A stretch of 64,000 bases of DNA, from NCBI GenBank assembly GCA_000632805.1, contig CP007444.1, positions 2,964,772-3,028,771 of the forward strand, in the 5' to 3' direction. The notes beneath the pieces were generated by a model that saw only the letters and a list, made by a program, of their open reading frames with translations, had not been told where the DNA came from and made no database searches. The position numbers were made by a program, and so were the translations under genes. This document shows positions 41,884 through 51,015 of the stretch, piece by piece. This DNA comes from Dyella jiangningensis. GTDB lineage: Bacteria; Pseudomonadota; Gammaproteobacteria; Xanthomonadales; Rhodanobacteraceae. Numbering within the stretch: the stretch's first letter is position 1; each line of letters starts with the position of its first letter.

Positions 41884-42975
41884 ATGGCTTGGTTCTCCCG
41901 ACACCCGACAGGTCTGCGACTGGAACGCATGCGGGCTTCCGCGCAATACGGCGACGGAGGCTTCGTCAATACGTATCCCGCCAGCACGCCACGCGTGACC
42001 GACGACCGCCCGTCACTGGCCGATTTCGTGTTCCGCGGCGAAGGGCGCACGCCCGCGGGGCCGCTGCCCGCACTCGACCCGCGCAACGCCTGGACGCGTC
42101 CCGTGGAAACCGGCCTGCGCGCCACCTGGCTCGGCCATTCCACCGTACTGCTGGAAATCGACGGCGTGCGCATCCTCACCGACCCCGTGTGGGGCGAACG
42201 CGCCTCGCCGTTCTCCTTCCTCGGGCCCAAGCGTTTCCAGCCCGTGCCGGTGGACATCAGCGCGCTGCCGCCGCTGGATGCCGTGTTGATCTCGCATGAT
42301 CACTACGATCATCTCGACTACCCGAGCATCCGCGAACTGGCGAAGCTGCGCGTGCCCTTCATCACCTCGCTCGGTGTCGGCGTGCATCTGGAAGCCTGGG
42401 GCGTGCCACCGGAGCGCATCACCGAACTCGACTGGTGGGAACGCATCACGCTGCCGCGCGGGCTCACCATCACCGCCGCGCCATCGCACCACTTTTCCGG
42501 CCGCAGCCTGCGCGACCGCAATGCCACGCTGTGGTCATCGTTCGCGCTGCGCGGCGAGCGGCATGCCGTGTTCTTCAGCGGCGACACCGGCCTTTCGCCG
42601 CATTTCGCCGAGATCGGCGAACGGCTGGGCCCGTTCGACCTGGTGATGATCGAAGTGGGCGCGTTCCATCCGTCCTGGGGCAGCGTGCACCTGGGTCCGG
42701 ACAACGCCATCGATGCATGGCGACAACTCGGCAGCGGCAAGCTGCTGCCGGTGCATTGGGGCACGTTCAACCTCGCCATGCATCCGTGGGCGGAGCCGGC
42801 GGACGTGTTGCTGGCGAAGTCGCCGGAGGGCCTGGTAATGCCTCGGCTCGGCGAACCCGTGGAACCTTCGCGCGTGGAAAGCGTGCAGCCGTGGTGGCGC
42901 GACGTGGCGCCGGGCCATTGGCAGGGATCGGCGCTGGAAGCGGCCGAATTCCTGGTGCTGCCGGCGAAGGACTGA
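41884..42975 (+). CDS. MBL-fold metallohydrolase (UlaG/NAPE-PLD-like)
   Basis: A 363-residue metallo-beta-lactamase-fold hydrolase with a dinuclear zinc site: ISHDHYDHLD (HxHxDH), TAAPSHHFSGR, FFSGDTGLSP and a final PVHWGTF. The order and the N-terminal segment (MRASAQYGDGGFVNTYP) match NAPE-PLD-like/outer-membrane-associated MBL proteins of proteobacteria. The substrate is unknown; phosphodiester cleavage is the usual chemistry. ATG 41884 is preferred over 41818 and 41857 because GAGG lies exactly six bases upstream and homologues begin near MAWF. The 280 bases before it, to feoA, hold the Fur box and nothing else I can identify. Confidence 0.85.
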   Translation: MAWFSRHPTGLRLERMRASAQYGDGGFVNTYPASTPRVTDDRPSLADFVFRGEGRTPAGPLPALDPRNAWTRPVETGLRATWLGHSTVLLEIDGVRILTDPVWGERASPFSFLGPKRFQPVPVDISALPPLDAVLISHDHYDHLDYPSIRELAKLRVPFITSLGVGVHLEAWGVPPERITELDWWERITLPRGLTITAAPSHHFSGRSLRDRNATLWSSFALRGERHAVFFSGDTGLSPHFAEIGERLGPFDLVMIEVGAFHPSWGSVHLGPDNAIDAWRQLGSGKLLPVHWGTFNLAMHPWAEPADVLLAKSPEGLVMPRLGEPVEPSRVESVQPWWRDVAPGHWQGSALEAAEFLVLPAKD

Positions 42976-43093
42976 CGCGTCGCGCTCCTTCGCGACGGCT
43001 TCGCGCAAGTGGTCGCGCGCTGCCGTGGCTGACCCGCAACGGCGCGCAGCGCGCTGATCGGCCCTAAGATGTCGCGATCCAACGGAGCCGATC

Positions 43094-43879
43094 ATGACCG
43101 ACCACATCCATATCGCCGATCTCGCGGGCGTTTGCCGCATCACCTTGAACCGCCCGCAGGTGCATAACGCGTTCGACGATGTGCTCATCGCGGAACTCTC
43201 CGAGGCGCTTGCTGCCGCAGGCGGCGATGCGGCGGTGCGCGCGGTGGTGCTCACCGGCGAAGGCGCCAGCTTCTCGGCGGGCGCGGATCTCAACTGGATG
43301 CGCGGCATGGCGTCGGCCGGCGAAGCGGAAAATCGCGAGGACTCGCTGCGACTCGCGAGCCTCATGCGCACGCTGCAGTTCCTGCCTAAGCCGACCATCG
43401 CTCGCGTCAACGGCGCCGCCTACGGCGGCGGCGTGGGGCTTATCGCCTGCTGCGATATCGCCATCGGCGTGGACAGCGCGCGCTTTGGTCTCACCGAAGT
43501 GAAGCTGGGGCTGGTGCCCGCGGTCATCTCGCCCTACGTGATCCACGCGATCGGCCTGCGCCACGCGCGCCGCTTGTTCCTCACCGGCGAACTGTTCGAT
43601 GCGGCTACTGCACAGGACATCGGACTGCTTCACCGGTGCGTGCCGGCGGAACAGCTGGACGAAGCCGTCGATGGCACCCTCGCCCTGCTCGCCAAGGCCG
43701 GCCCCGTCGCGCAGGCCGAAGCCAAGCAACTGGCCTTGCGCATGGCGGGCGCCACCGAGGCGGACGCCGAGCGCATCGATCGGGACAACGCCGCGCTGAT
43801 CGCACGACTGCGCGTTTCGGACGAAGGCCAGGAAGGCCTCGGTGCCTTCCTCGGCAAGCGCGCACCGCGCTGGTGCTGA
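43094..43879 (+). CDS. liuC: Enoyl-CoA hydratase family, probable 3-methylglutaconyl-CoA hydratase
   Basis: A 261-residue crotonase-fold enzyme. The oxyanion-hole segments are EGASFSAGADLNWM and VNGAAYGGGVGLIACCDIAI, followed by ARFGLTEVKLGLVPAVISPYV, which is characteristic of LiuC. It would hydrate 3-methylglutaconyl-CoA to HMG-CoA, between the carboxylase (liuB at 16299, liuD at 45155) and the lyase (liuE at 47212). The name depends on this context as much as on motifs, since crotonases are hard to separate by eye. It starts a plus-strand run with VOC, cupin, liuD and liuE. Confidence 0.87.
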   Translation: MTDHIHIADLAGVCRITLNRPQVHNAFDDVLIAELSEALAAAGGDAAVRAVVLTGEGASFSAGADLNWMRGMASAGEAENREDSLRLASLMRTLQFLPKPTIARVNGAAYGGGVGLIACCDIAIGVDSARFGLTEVKLGLVPAVISPYVIHAIGLRHARRLFLTGELFDAATAQDIGLLHRCVPAEQLDEAVDGTLALLAKAGPVAQAEAKQLALRMAGATEADAERIDRDNAALIARLRVSDEGQEGLGAFLGKRAPRWC

Positions 43880-43924
43880 CAGGCACCCGGTTTTCCGCGT
43901 TGATCGCCCACAAGGAGTGATGCC

Positions 43925-44317
43925 ATGCTCGACCACATCGGCCTGCATGTTTCCGGTTTCGAACGCAGCCGCGAGTTCTACCGTAAGGTGCTGGAGCCAC
44001 TCGGCGCCACGCTGGTGATGGAAGTGACCTCCGAACAGACCGGCGATGGCGATCACGCCGGCTTCGGCGTCGATGGCAAGCCGAGCTTCTGGATCGGCAC
44101 GTCACATAACGGCCATCCGGCGAGCCCCGTTCATGTCGCTTTTGCGGCGCCCGATCGCGCCGCCGTGGATGCGTTCCATCGCGAGGCGCTGGCCGCGGGC
44201 GCCAAGGACAACGGCGCACCAGGCCTGCGTCCGCACTACCACGAGCATTACTACGGCGCCTTCGTGCTCGATCCCGACGGGCACAACATCGAAGCGGTCT
44301 GCCACCACCCGGAATAA
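43925..44317 (+). CDS. VOC-family (glyoxalase/bleomycin-resistance-like) protein
   Basis: A 130-residue vicinal-oxygen-chelate protein: MLDHIGLHVSGFERSREFY at the start with the first metal-ligand His, PVHVAFAAPDRAAVDAFH in the middle and YYGAFVLDPDGHNIEAVCH with the final Glu ligand. Members include glyoxalases, dioxygenases and resistance proteins, and this one cannot be assigned further. A ribosome site AAGGAG lies seven bases ahead of the ATG. It sits between liuC and liuD, but no leucine-pathway role is known for it. Confidence 0.82.
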   Translation: MLDHIGLHVSGFERSREFYRKVLEPLGATLVMEVTSEQTGDGDHAGFGVDGKPSFWIGTSHNGHPASPVHVAFAAPDRAAVDAFHREALAAGAKDNGAPGLRPHYHEHYYGAFVLDPDGHNIEAVCHHPE

Positions 44318-44409
44318 ACGGCGGTTGCGGGGCAACCGTGGCTTCCTGCACCGGCAGCGTCGGCGCATTGGAGGGATACTTGGGTTTCTCTCCCCCGAGG
44401 ATGCCCGTC

Positions 44410-44928
44410 ATGCCGCGCCCGATCATGAACATCGCCGACGTCGAACTGCAGCCCTTCCCGCCCGGCATGGGCCCGACGGGTGAGACCGCCGAGCGCTTCG
44501 AAGCGCGCATGGGCCGCCTCTCGATGCAGATCGGCGCGCAGAAGCTGGGCTACAACATCACCGCCGTGCCGCCGGGCAAGCGCGCCTTCCCGCTGCATTG
44601 CCACCGCGTGAACGAGGAAATGTTCTTCATCCTCGAAGGCACCGGCGAAGTGCGCATCGGCGAGGAACGCCACGCCATCCGCGCCGGCGACATCATCGCC
44701 TGCCCTCCGGGCGGACCCGAGGCGGCGCACCAGATCATCAACACCGGCGACACCGAGATGCGCTATCTCGCCGTCAGCACCAAGCAATCCCCGGAAATCT
44801 GCGAATACCCCGACACCGGCAAGTTCGGCATCATGGCCGAATACCCGCCGGCCGCCGACGGCAAACCGCAAGGTTTTCGTCATGTAAGCAAGGCCGAGCT
44901 CACCGTGGGGTATTGGGAGGGCGAGTAG
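44410..44928 (+). CDS. Cupin-domain protein
   Basis: A 172-residue protein with a single cupin barrel: PLHCHRVNEEMFFILEGTGEV (metal motif 1, with H, H, E) and GDIIACPPGGPEAAHQIINTG (motif 2 with the last His). The following YPDTGKFGIMAEYPPA segment is typical of a conserved uncharacterised cupin family. ATG 44410 is chosen because GAGG lies nine bases upstream; ATG 44401 is too close to it, and ATG 44338 adds a stretch unlike other members. The function is unknown. Confidence 0.8.
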   Translation: MPRPIMNIADVELQPFPPGMGPTGETAERFEARMGRLSMQIGAQKLGYNITAVPPGKRAFPLHCHRVNEEMFFILEGTGEVRIGEERHAIRAGDIIACPPGGPEAAHQIINTGDTEMRYLAVSTKQSPEICEYPDTGKFGIMAEYPPAADGKPQGFRHVSKAELTVGYWEGE

Positions 44929-44948
44929 CATCTCGCTGCCTTCACCCT

Positions 44949-45063
44949 TGTGGGAGCGCATCCTGCGCGCGACCGCGGCGGCCGTTGGTACGTGGTGACT
45001 GGTCTTCGCGAAGGCACCGCAGCACGACGCTTCGCCCAGTCGCGCACAGGGTGCGCTCCCACA
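44949..45063. repeat. Dispersed inverted-repeat element, copy 1
   Basis: A left arm TGTGGGAGCGCA at 44949-44960, continuing to about 44973 with a few changes, faces its inverted copy at 45039-45063 (ending GGGTGCGCTCCCACA). The two enclose about 65 unrelated bases. The same 25-base unit recurs at 54910-54991 (two arms) and 59951-59975 (one arm), always between genes, as expected for REP/BIME-like elements. Confidence 0.8.
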
Positions 45064-45154
45064 GGAAAGGCCACATTGTCATGCTGCGCCGCGCATCGGC
45101 TCCGCTGGGGCAATCTGCTAGTTTTGGCAGCTTCGCATCAACCCCGGAAGCCGC

Positions 45155-47152
45155 ATGTTCGAGCGCGTACTCATTGCCAACCGCGGCGAGATCGCCTGCC
45201 GCGTGATCCGTACCTGCCGGCGCCTGGGGTTACACACCATTGCGGTGTATTCGGAGGCCGACGCCAACGCGCAGCACGTGCGCCTGGCGGACGAGGCATG
45301 GCCCATCGGCGGCCCGCGTCCCACCGAATCGTACCTTCGCGGCGATGCCATCCTCGACGTGGCGCGCAAGAGCGGCGCACAGGCGATCCATCCCGGTTAC
45401 GGTTTTCTTTCCGAGAACACCGCGTTTGCGCGTGCGTGCACCGACGCGGGCATCGCCTTCATCGGCCCACGCCCGGAAAGCATCGACGCGATGGGTTCCA
45501 AGGCTGCCGCCAAGGCGCTGATGGAAAAGCACGACGTGCCGCTGGTGCCCGGCTATCACGGCGAAGACCAGTCCAACGACGTGCTCGCCGAGCAGGCGCG
45601 CCGCACGGGTTTTCCGTTGATGATCAAGGCTGCCGCCGGCGGTGGCGGCAAGGGCATGCGCATCGTGCGCAGCGAGAAGGAATTTGCCGACGCGCTGGCT
45701 TCCGCGCAACGCGAGGCCGCCAGTGCCTTCGGCGATACGCGCGTGATTCTCGAACGCTACGTGGAGCATCCGCGCCACATCGAATTCCAGGTGTTTGGCG
45801 ACACGCACGGCAACGTCATCCACCTCAACGAACGCGAATGCTCGGCGCAGCGTCGCTATCAGAAGGTGCTGGAGGAAACCCCCTCGCCCTTCCTCGACAG
45901 CACGCGTCGCGCCGCGATGGGTGCCGCCGCCGTGGCTGCCGCGAAGGCGGTGAACTACGTCGGTGCCGGTACGGTGGAATTCATCGTGGGACAGGACGGC
46001 GAGTTCTTCTTCATGGAGATGAACACGCGCCTGCAGGTGGAGCATCCGGTCACCGAGGAAACGCTCGGCCTCGATCTGGTCGAGTGGCAGCTGCGCATCG
46101 CCGCCGGCGAAGCGCTTCCGCTGGCGCAGGACCAGATCCACGCACGCGGGCACGCCATCGAAGTGCGCCTCTATGCGGAAGATCCCGACCAGAATTTCCT
46201 GCCGGGTTCGGGCAAGTTGCTGAAGCTTCGTCTTCCCGCACCGTCGCGCCATGTGCGCATCGATGGCGGCGTAATCGAAGGCGACACGGTGACGATCTTC
46301 TACGACCCGATGATCGCCAAGCTGATCGTGTGGGACCAGGATCGTCCGCAGGCCCAGCAGCGCCTGCGCGATGCCCTGATGGCCAGCGAGATCGTCGGCC
46401 CGAAATCCAACATCGCCTTCCTCGAACGACTGTCGCGTCATCCGGTGGTGGTCGAGGGGCGCATCGACACCGGCTACCTCGATCGCCATCTGGCGGAATT
46501 CCTCGCCGGTGATGCCGCACCGAGTGCCCGCGTATTGTTTGCCGCTGCCGTATCCGCGTTGATGGACGAAGAACAAGCCGTCGTTGCCCGCTCAATCCGC
46601 GGCACCGATCCGAATTCGCCCTGGGCACGGGCCGATGCGTGGCGCATCGGGCATGCCGGCAAACGCATCGTCGCGCTGTCGCTGCAAGGCCAGCGATATG
46701 AGATCGAAGCCTACGGCCACGATGGCGACTATCGCCTCCGCCATGGCGAAGACAGTGCCGACGTCCGCGGCGCCCGCCGCGACGACGCGACGCTCAGCGC
46801 ACGTTTCGATGGCGAATCAGTGCGCGTCCCGGTGCGCGTCGATGCTGCGCGCATCACCGTGCATGACGCCGACGGCAATCGCCACACCTTCGAGCGCGCG
46901 CCCGCCTTCGCGTGGCAGTCGAAGGAAAGCGGCGGCGGCAATCAGGTGGTGGCGCCCATGCCCGGCCGCATCGTGCTGGTGAAGGCCAACGCGGGCGACA
47001 CCGTGGAAGAAGGCCAGGAACTGCTGGTGATGGAAGCGATGAAGATGGAGCTGGCACTCAAGGCGCCACGCGCCGGCACCATAGCCAGCATCGGCGCGGC
47101 GCAGGGCGATTTCGTCGAAGCCGACGCGATCCTCGTGCGCTTCGCCGACTGA
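45155..47152 (+). CDS. liuD: 3-methylcrotonyl-CoA carboxylase, biotin-containing (alpha) subunit
   Basis: A 665-residue protein that carboxylates its own biotin with ATP and bicarbonate, then hands the carboxyl to LiuB. Biotin carboxylase part (1-445): LIANRGEIACRVIRT, KAAAGGGGKGMRIV, EFIVGQDGEFFFMEMNTR, QVEHPVTEETLGLDLVEWQL. A linker domain follows and a C-terminal biotinyl domain has VMEAMKMEL with biotin-accepting K630. The length matches MCC alpha. Propionyl-CoA carboxylase alpha is similar, but the neighbours liuC and liuE favour methylcrotonyl. Its beta subunit is not adjacent (liuB, 16299). Confidence 0.93.
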   Translation: MFERVLIANRGEIACRVIRTCRRLGLHTIAVYSEADANAQHVRLADEAWPIGGPRPTESYLRGDAILDVARKSGAQAIHPGYGFLSENTAFARACTDAGIAFIGPRPESIDAMGSKAAAKALMEKHDVPLVPGYHGEDQSNDVLAEQARRTGFPLMIKAAAGGGGKGMRIVRSEKEFADALASAQREAASAFGDTRVILERYVEHPRHIEFQVFGDTHGNVIHLNERECSAQRRYQKVLEETPSPFLDSTRRAAMGAAAVAAAKAVNYVGAGTVEFIVGQDGEFFFMEMNTRLQVEHPVTEETLGLDLVEWQLRIAAGEALPLAQDQIHARGHAIEVRLYAEDPDQNFLPGSGKLLKLRLPAPSRHVRIDGGVIEGDTVTIFYDPMIAKLIVWDQDRPQAQQRLRDALMASEIVGPKSNIAFLERLSRHPVVVEGRIDTGYLDRHLAEFLAGDAAPSARVLFAAAVSALMDEEQAVVARSIRGTDPNSPWARADAWRIGHAGKRIVALSLQGQRYEIEAYGHDGDYRLRHGEDSADVRGARRDDATLSARFDGESVRVPVRVDAARITVHDADGNRHTFERAPAFAWQSKESGGGNQVVAPMPGRIVLVKANAGDTVEEGQELLVMEAMKMELALKAPRAGTIASIGAAQGDFVEADAILVRFAD

Positions 47153-47211
47153 CCCCGCGCGATCCACGCACGCTCACATTGCCAGTACCTCCAACAAGCT
47201 AGGCTTCGACC

Positions 47212-48111
47212 ATGAACACGAGCAACCACGTACGCATCGTCGAAGTCGGCGCACGCGACGGCCTGCAGAACGAAAAGACGCTGCTGCCGACCGACGTGAA
47301 GATCGCCCTGATCGATCGCCTGTCCGGCACCGGCCTCAAGTCGATCGAAGCCACCAGCTTCGTCAGCCCCAAGTGGGTGCCGCAGATGGCGGACGCCGCG
47401 GAGGTCTACCAGGGCATCCGCAAGGTGCCCGGCGTGAGCTTTCCGGTGCTGGTGCCGAACGAACAGGGTTACGAACGCGCGCGCGCCGTGGGCGTTACCG
47501 AGGTCGCCGTGTTCACCGCGGCGTCTGAAGCGTTCAATCGCAAGAACATCAACGCGTCGATCGACGAGTCGATCGAACGCTTCATGCCCGTGCTCGATCG
47601 CGCGAAGGCCGATGGCGTGAAGGTGCGCGGCTATGTCTCCACCGTGCTCGGCTGCCCGTACCAGGGCGAGGTTCCGGTAAGCGACGTGGTGCGCGTGGCG
47701 CGTCGCCTGCATGAGCTCGGCTGCTACGAAGTGTCGCTCGGCGACACCATCGGCGTCGGCACGCCGGCCAAGGCGCGCGCCATGCTGCAAGCGGTGGCGC
47801 AGGAAGTTCCCATGGCAGCTTTGGCCGTCCATTTCCACGACACCTACGGCCAGGCGCTCGCCAACATCCTCGCCTGCCTCGAGGAAGGCGTGCGCGTGGT
47901 GGACAGTGCGGTATCCGGCACGGGCGGCTGCCCGTATGCCAAGGGCGCTACCGGCAATGTCGCCAGCGAAGACGTGGTGTATATGCTGCATGGCTTAGGG
48001 CTGCACACCGGCATCGACCTGGACATCCTGATCGCGACCGGTGCGTGGCTGGCCGGGCAGCTGCACAAGGAGACGGCGAGCCGCGTAACGCGCGCTCGCA
48101 CCGCCGCCTGA
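47212..48111 (+). CDS. liuE: Hydroxymethylglutaryl-CoA lyase
   Basis: Cleaves HMG-CoA to acetyl-CoA and acetoacetate, the last dedicated step of leucine breakdown. It has 299 residues, a TIM-barrel HMGL-like enzyme. The catalytic R15 is in EVGARDGLQNE, the metal-binding His pair in VHFHDTYGQ, and the catalytic loop cysteine C240 in SGTGGCPYAKGATGN, the HMG-CoA lyase signature, equivalent to human C266. It follows liuD after 59 bases and is likely co-transcribed. Confidence 0.95.
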   Translation: MNTSNHVRIVEVGARDGLQNEKTLLPTDVKIALIDRLSGTGLKSIEATSFVSPKWVPQMADAAEVYQGIRKVPGVSFPVLVPNEQGYERARAVGVTEVAVFTAASEAFNRKNINASIDESIERFMPVLDRAKADGVKVRGYVSTVLGCPYQGEVPVSDVVRVARRLHELGCYEVSLGDTIGVGTPAKARAMLQAVAQEVPMAALAVHFHDTYGQALANILACLEEGVRVVDSAVSGTGGCPYAKGATGNVASEDVVYMLHGLGLHTGIDLDILIATGAWLAGQLHKETASRVTRARTAA

Positions 48112-48194
48112 TCGCGGCGAGTCCCCGGCGATGAGACGGAGCGGGTGCAAGCTGTCTCCTCTTTCGCATCGCCACGAATGCCCAGCTCCCCACC

Positions 48195-48824
48195 ATGGAT
48201 GAGGAATTCACCGAACCGCGCTTCGCTTCGCGCGGACGTGCCTACGTCTACGTATTGCCCTGCCGCGACGAGGACCTGCTGAAGATCGGCTTTTCGCGGG
48301 AGCCACTGCAGCGCTTTCGCACGCTGCATCGGCGCTTCTTCGAGTTTTTCGACCTGGAGCGCGGCTTGTTGATCGAAGTGGATCGCGTCGCGCAGGCGCG
48401 CCGCATCGAACGCCTGTTTCTCACCTCGTGGATCGAACAACGCGCGCCGGTGCCGCTGGTGATCCCCATGGCCGCCGCCGGCCACAGTGAGTGGTATCGC
48501 GGCATCAGCGAAGAGCTGATCGCGCAGGCGCGCCAGCTGGCCGGCGACGAGGGTCTGGTGTTGCATGAACCGCTGCGCCCGTGGATCGCGCGCCAGTTGT
48601 CCTCGCAAGCCGATGCGCTCTATGACTGGAGCACGCGCATGCTCGCGGAAGCCACGCTTGAACGCGAATATGGCGGCCTGACGGGCGCAGGGCCCATCGA
48701 ACGGGCCCTGCTGGACACGCTGGCCATGTGCGACGGCGTGGGCCTGGCGCTCGTCGACCTGGTGCCTGAGTCCGTCACCGAGTGGTACCGCTACGGCGCT
48801 CATCGCGGGCTGTACGGACCATAG
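48195..48824 (+). CDS. GIY-YIG/T5orf172-like domain protein
   Basis: A 209-residue protein whose first 80 residues resemble the T5orf172/MUG113 branch of the GIY-YIG fold: RAYVYVLPCRDEDLLKIGFS, then PLQRFRTLHRRFF. The classical GIY...YIG is reduced to VYVL and KIG, as in that branch. The C-terminal 120 residues are helical and unassigned. Nuclease activity is uncertain because only part of the catalytic set can be recognised. It is a single gene between liuE and a two-component system. Confidence 0.6.
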   Translation: MDEEFTEPRFASRGRAYVYVLPCRDEDLLKIGFSREPLQRFRTLHRRFFEFFDLERGLLIEVDRVAQARRIERLFLTSWIEQRAPVPLVIPMAAAGHSEWYRGISEELIAQARQLAGDEGLVLHEPLRPWIARQLSSQADALYDWSTRMLAEATLEREYGGLTGAGPIERALLDTLAMCDGVGLALVDLVPESVTEWYRYGAHRGLYGP

Positions 48825-48958
48825 CTGCCTAACCAAGCCCGCATTCGAGCCGCCGTTTCCCCGTTTCGTCGCCCCGATGCCGGTTTCATCGCCCGATGGC
48901 TTCCCGCGAGGGCGCGGCTGGGTATGCTCCGTTCCGTTGCCACTCACAGGGTCGTGCC

Positions 48959-50224
48959 GTGTTCAAGAGCCTCATGTTCGTTGCCCGACTGGTCGTGGCC
49001 TGGTTCCTGGTGCTGCTGTTCGTGGCCCTCGTGCTCGCCGACAGCCCGCCGTTCCGCCATCACGACATGGCCGGCACGGTCGTACTGCTGATCTTCATCG
49101 CCCTCCTGATGGTGATCACCGGCGCGGTGTCGCATCTGCGCCGTGTGCGCCTGGTGGCCGGCCGCGTCGATGACGACACGCTGGGCAACCGCCAGCGGCG
49201 TCGCGTGGAAATTCCCTTCGATGCCGACGAAGCCTTCGATCTGCTCGACGCGGCCATTCGTGAGCTTCCGCGCACCGAAGACGTGGAAAGCGCTCGCGAC
49301 AGCCTGCAGGTTCGCGCCAAGGTGCAGCGACCGATCACCTACGGCCACCGTTCGTTCGGAAAGCTGGATCCGGGCACCTGGTTCGGCCATCTGCGCAACC
49401 AGATCTTCGCCACGGTGACGCCGGGCGACGGCACCAGCAGCGTCACATTGATCTGCGAACCCGAGGCCGGCGCATGGAGCGACTGGTTCCGCGTGGACGA
49501 CGGCACCAACCTGGAGAACGCCGAGGCAATCACCCGCGCCATCACGCGCCGCGTCGCCGAGAAGCGGCGCCACGAGAAAGCCCGCGCCGCGCAGTCGGAA
49601 AGCGAGAAGGAGCGCACCGTCGCTCGCTTGAACCTGCTGCATGCGCAGGTGGAGCCGCACTTTCTCTACAACACGCTGGCCAGCGCGCAGTACCTCACGC
49701 GCACCGATCCCCCGCAGGCCGACCAGATGCTCGGCCACCTGATCCACTACCTGCGCCACTCGCTGCCATTGACTGAAGACGCGCTGTCGACCGTGGGCGA
49801 TGAACTGGAACGCACGCGGGCCTACTTGGAAATCATGAAGCTGCGCATGGGCCCGCGCCTATCGCTGGAAATCGACGTGCCCGACGTACTGCGCCCCATC
49901 TCGCTGCCGCCGATGATGCTGCAGACCCTGGTGGAGAACTCCATCAAGCACGGCCTGGAACGCAAGCCCGGCGGCGGTACCGTGTGGATTCGCGCACGCC
50001 GCGACGACGGCAAGGTGGCGATTACCGTGGCGGATGACGGGCTGGGCTTCACCGGCGCCAGCGGCGGTACGGGCATAGGCCTGAAGAACGTGCGCGAGCG
50101 CCTGCGCCTCATCTACGGCCCCGAAGCGTCGCTGTCGGTCGTGAGCAATGCGCCCGAAGGCGTGGCCAGCACCATCGTCGTGCCGGTGCGTGTCGCGAGG
50201 GAGACCACGGAGGCTTCGCCATGA
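48959..50224 (+). CDS. LytS/AlgZ-type membrane sensor histidine kinase
   Basis: A 421-residue sensor kinase of the His_kinase (LytS/YehU) family. Two membrane segments near residues 6-27 and 36-58 precede a cytoplasmic region of about 150 residues. Phosphoacceptor H234 is in HAQVEPHFLYNTLASAQYL. The ATPase has N-box MLQTLVENSIKHGL and G-boxes VADDGLGF and GGTGIGLKNVRERL. GTG 48959 has AGGG seven bases upstream; ATG 48896 is an in-frame alternative adding 21 residues, and ATG 48974 a shorter one. It overlaps the response regulator by ATGA. The signal sensed is unknown; there is no sizeable periplasmic loop. Confidence 0.87.
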   Translation: MFKSLMFVARLVVAWFLVLLFVALVLADSPPFRHHDMAGTVVLLIFIALLMVITGAVSHLRRVRLVAGRVDDDTLGNRQRRRVEIPFDADEAFDLLDAAIRELPRTEDVESARDSLQVRAKVQRPITYGHRSFGKLDPGTWFGHLRNQIFATVTPGDGTSSVTLICEPEAGAWSDWFRVDDGTNLENAEAITRAITRRVAEKRRHEKARAAQSESEKERTVARLNLLHAQVEPHFLYNTLASAQYLTRTDPPQADQMLGHLIHYLRHSLPLTEDALSTVGDELERTRAYLEIMKLRMGPRLSLEIDVPDVLRPISLPPMMLQTLVENSIKHGLERKPGGGTVWIRARRDDGKVAITVADDGLGFTGASGGTGIGLKNVRERLRLIYGPEASLSVVSNAPEGVASTIVVPVRVARETTEASP

Positions 50225-50982
50225 CCACGGCCCTCATTGCCGAAGACGAAGCACTGCTGCTCAAGGCGCTGCGCGAATTGCTCGCGACGACCTGGCCCGA
50301 GCTGGAGATCATCGCCGAATGCGACGACGGCGCGAGCGCGCTCGAAGCCATCGACCAGCACCGTCCGGACATCGCCTTCCTCGACATTCGCATGCCGGGC
50401 CTGAGCGGGCTGGAAGTGGCCTCGGCCGCCGCCGAAGCCAGCCCCAACACGCAGGTGGTATTCACCACGGCCTACGATCAGTACGCCATCGACGCTTTCG
50501 AGCGGGGTGCCATCGACTACCTGCTCAAGCCGATCACGACCGAACGGCTCACCGCCACCGTGCAGCGCATCAAGGCGCGCGCCGCGGCGGTGCCGGACGC
50601 TTCCGCGCTGGCGGCACTGCTGCGCGACCTCAATGCGGGCAGCGGCCCCAACAAGCCGCCGCTCACCTGGATCACCGCCAGCAACGGCCGCGAGACGCGA
50701 CTGATCATGGTGGACGACGTCGCCTATTTCCGCGCCGACAACAAATACACCGTGGCGATGACCGCCGACGGCGAAGCGCTGCTGCGCACGCCCATCCGCG
50801 AGCTGGCCATGATGCTGGACCCGAACAACTTCAAGCAGATCCATCGTTCGACCATCGTCAACCTGCGGGCCGTCGCCTCCATCGTGCGCGACGACACCGG
50901 CAAGGGCACGCTGCGCCTCAAGCAACGGCCCGAGACCCTGGTGGTGAGCCAGCCGTTCATGACGCTGTTTCGCCACATGTAA
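50221..50982 (+). CDS. LytTR-type response regulator
   Basis: A 253-residue regulator. The receiver (1-120) has acidic D9/E10 region AEDEAL, phosphorylated D55 in IAFLDIRMPG, FTTAYDQ and LLKPI. The LytTR DNA-binding domain (about 145-250) has VDDVAYFRADNKYTVAMT, FKQIHRSTIVNL and the terminal PFMTLFRHM. It is the partner of the kinase with which it overlaps. The target genes are unknown. The cysteine-rich lipoprotein 33 bases downstream may be one, or may simply be in the same transcript. Confidence 0.92.
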   Translation: MTTALIAEDEALLLKALRELLATTWPELEIIAECDDGASALEAIDQHRPDIAFLDIRMPGLSGLEVASAAAEASPNTQVVFTTAYDQYAIDAFERGAIDYLLKPITTERLTATVQRIKARAAAVPDASALAALLRDLNAGSGPNKPPLTWITASNGRETRLIMVDDVAYFRADNKYTVAMTADGEALLRTPIRELAMMLDPNNFKQIHRSTIVNLRAVASIVRDDTGKGTLRLKQRPETLVVSQPFMTLFRHM

Positions 50983-51015
50983 GCCATTCCATCGAAAGTT
51001 GCGCCAGAGGTCACC

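Noticed and set aside
41614..41946. 110-codon minus-strand frame upstream of feoA
   Set aside because: It spans the Fur box and the start of the MBL gene on the other strand, with no motif and a composition unlike the neighbours.
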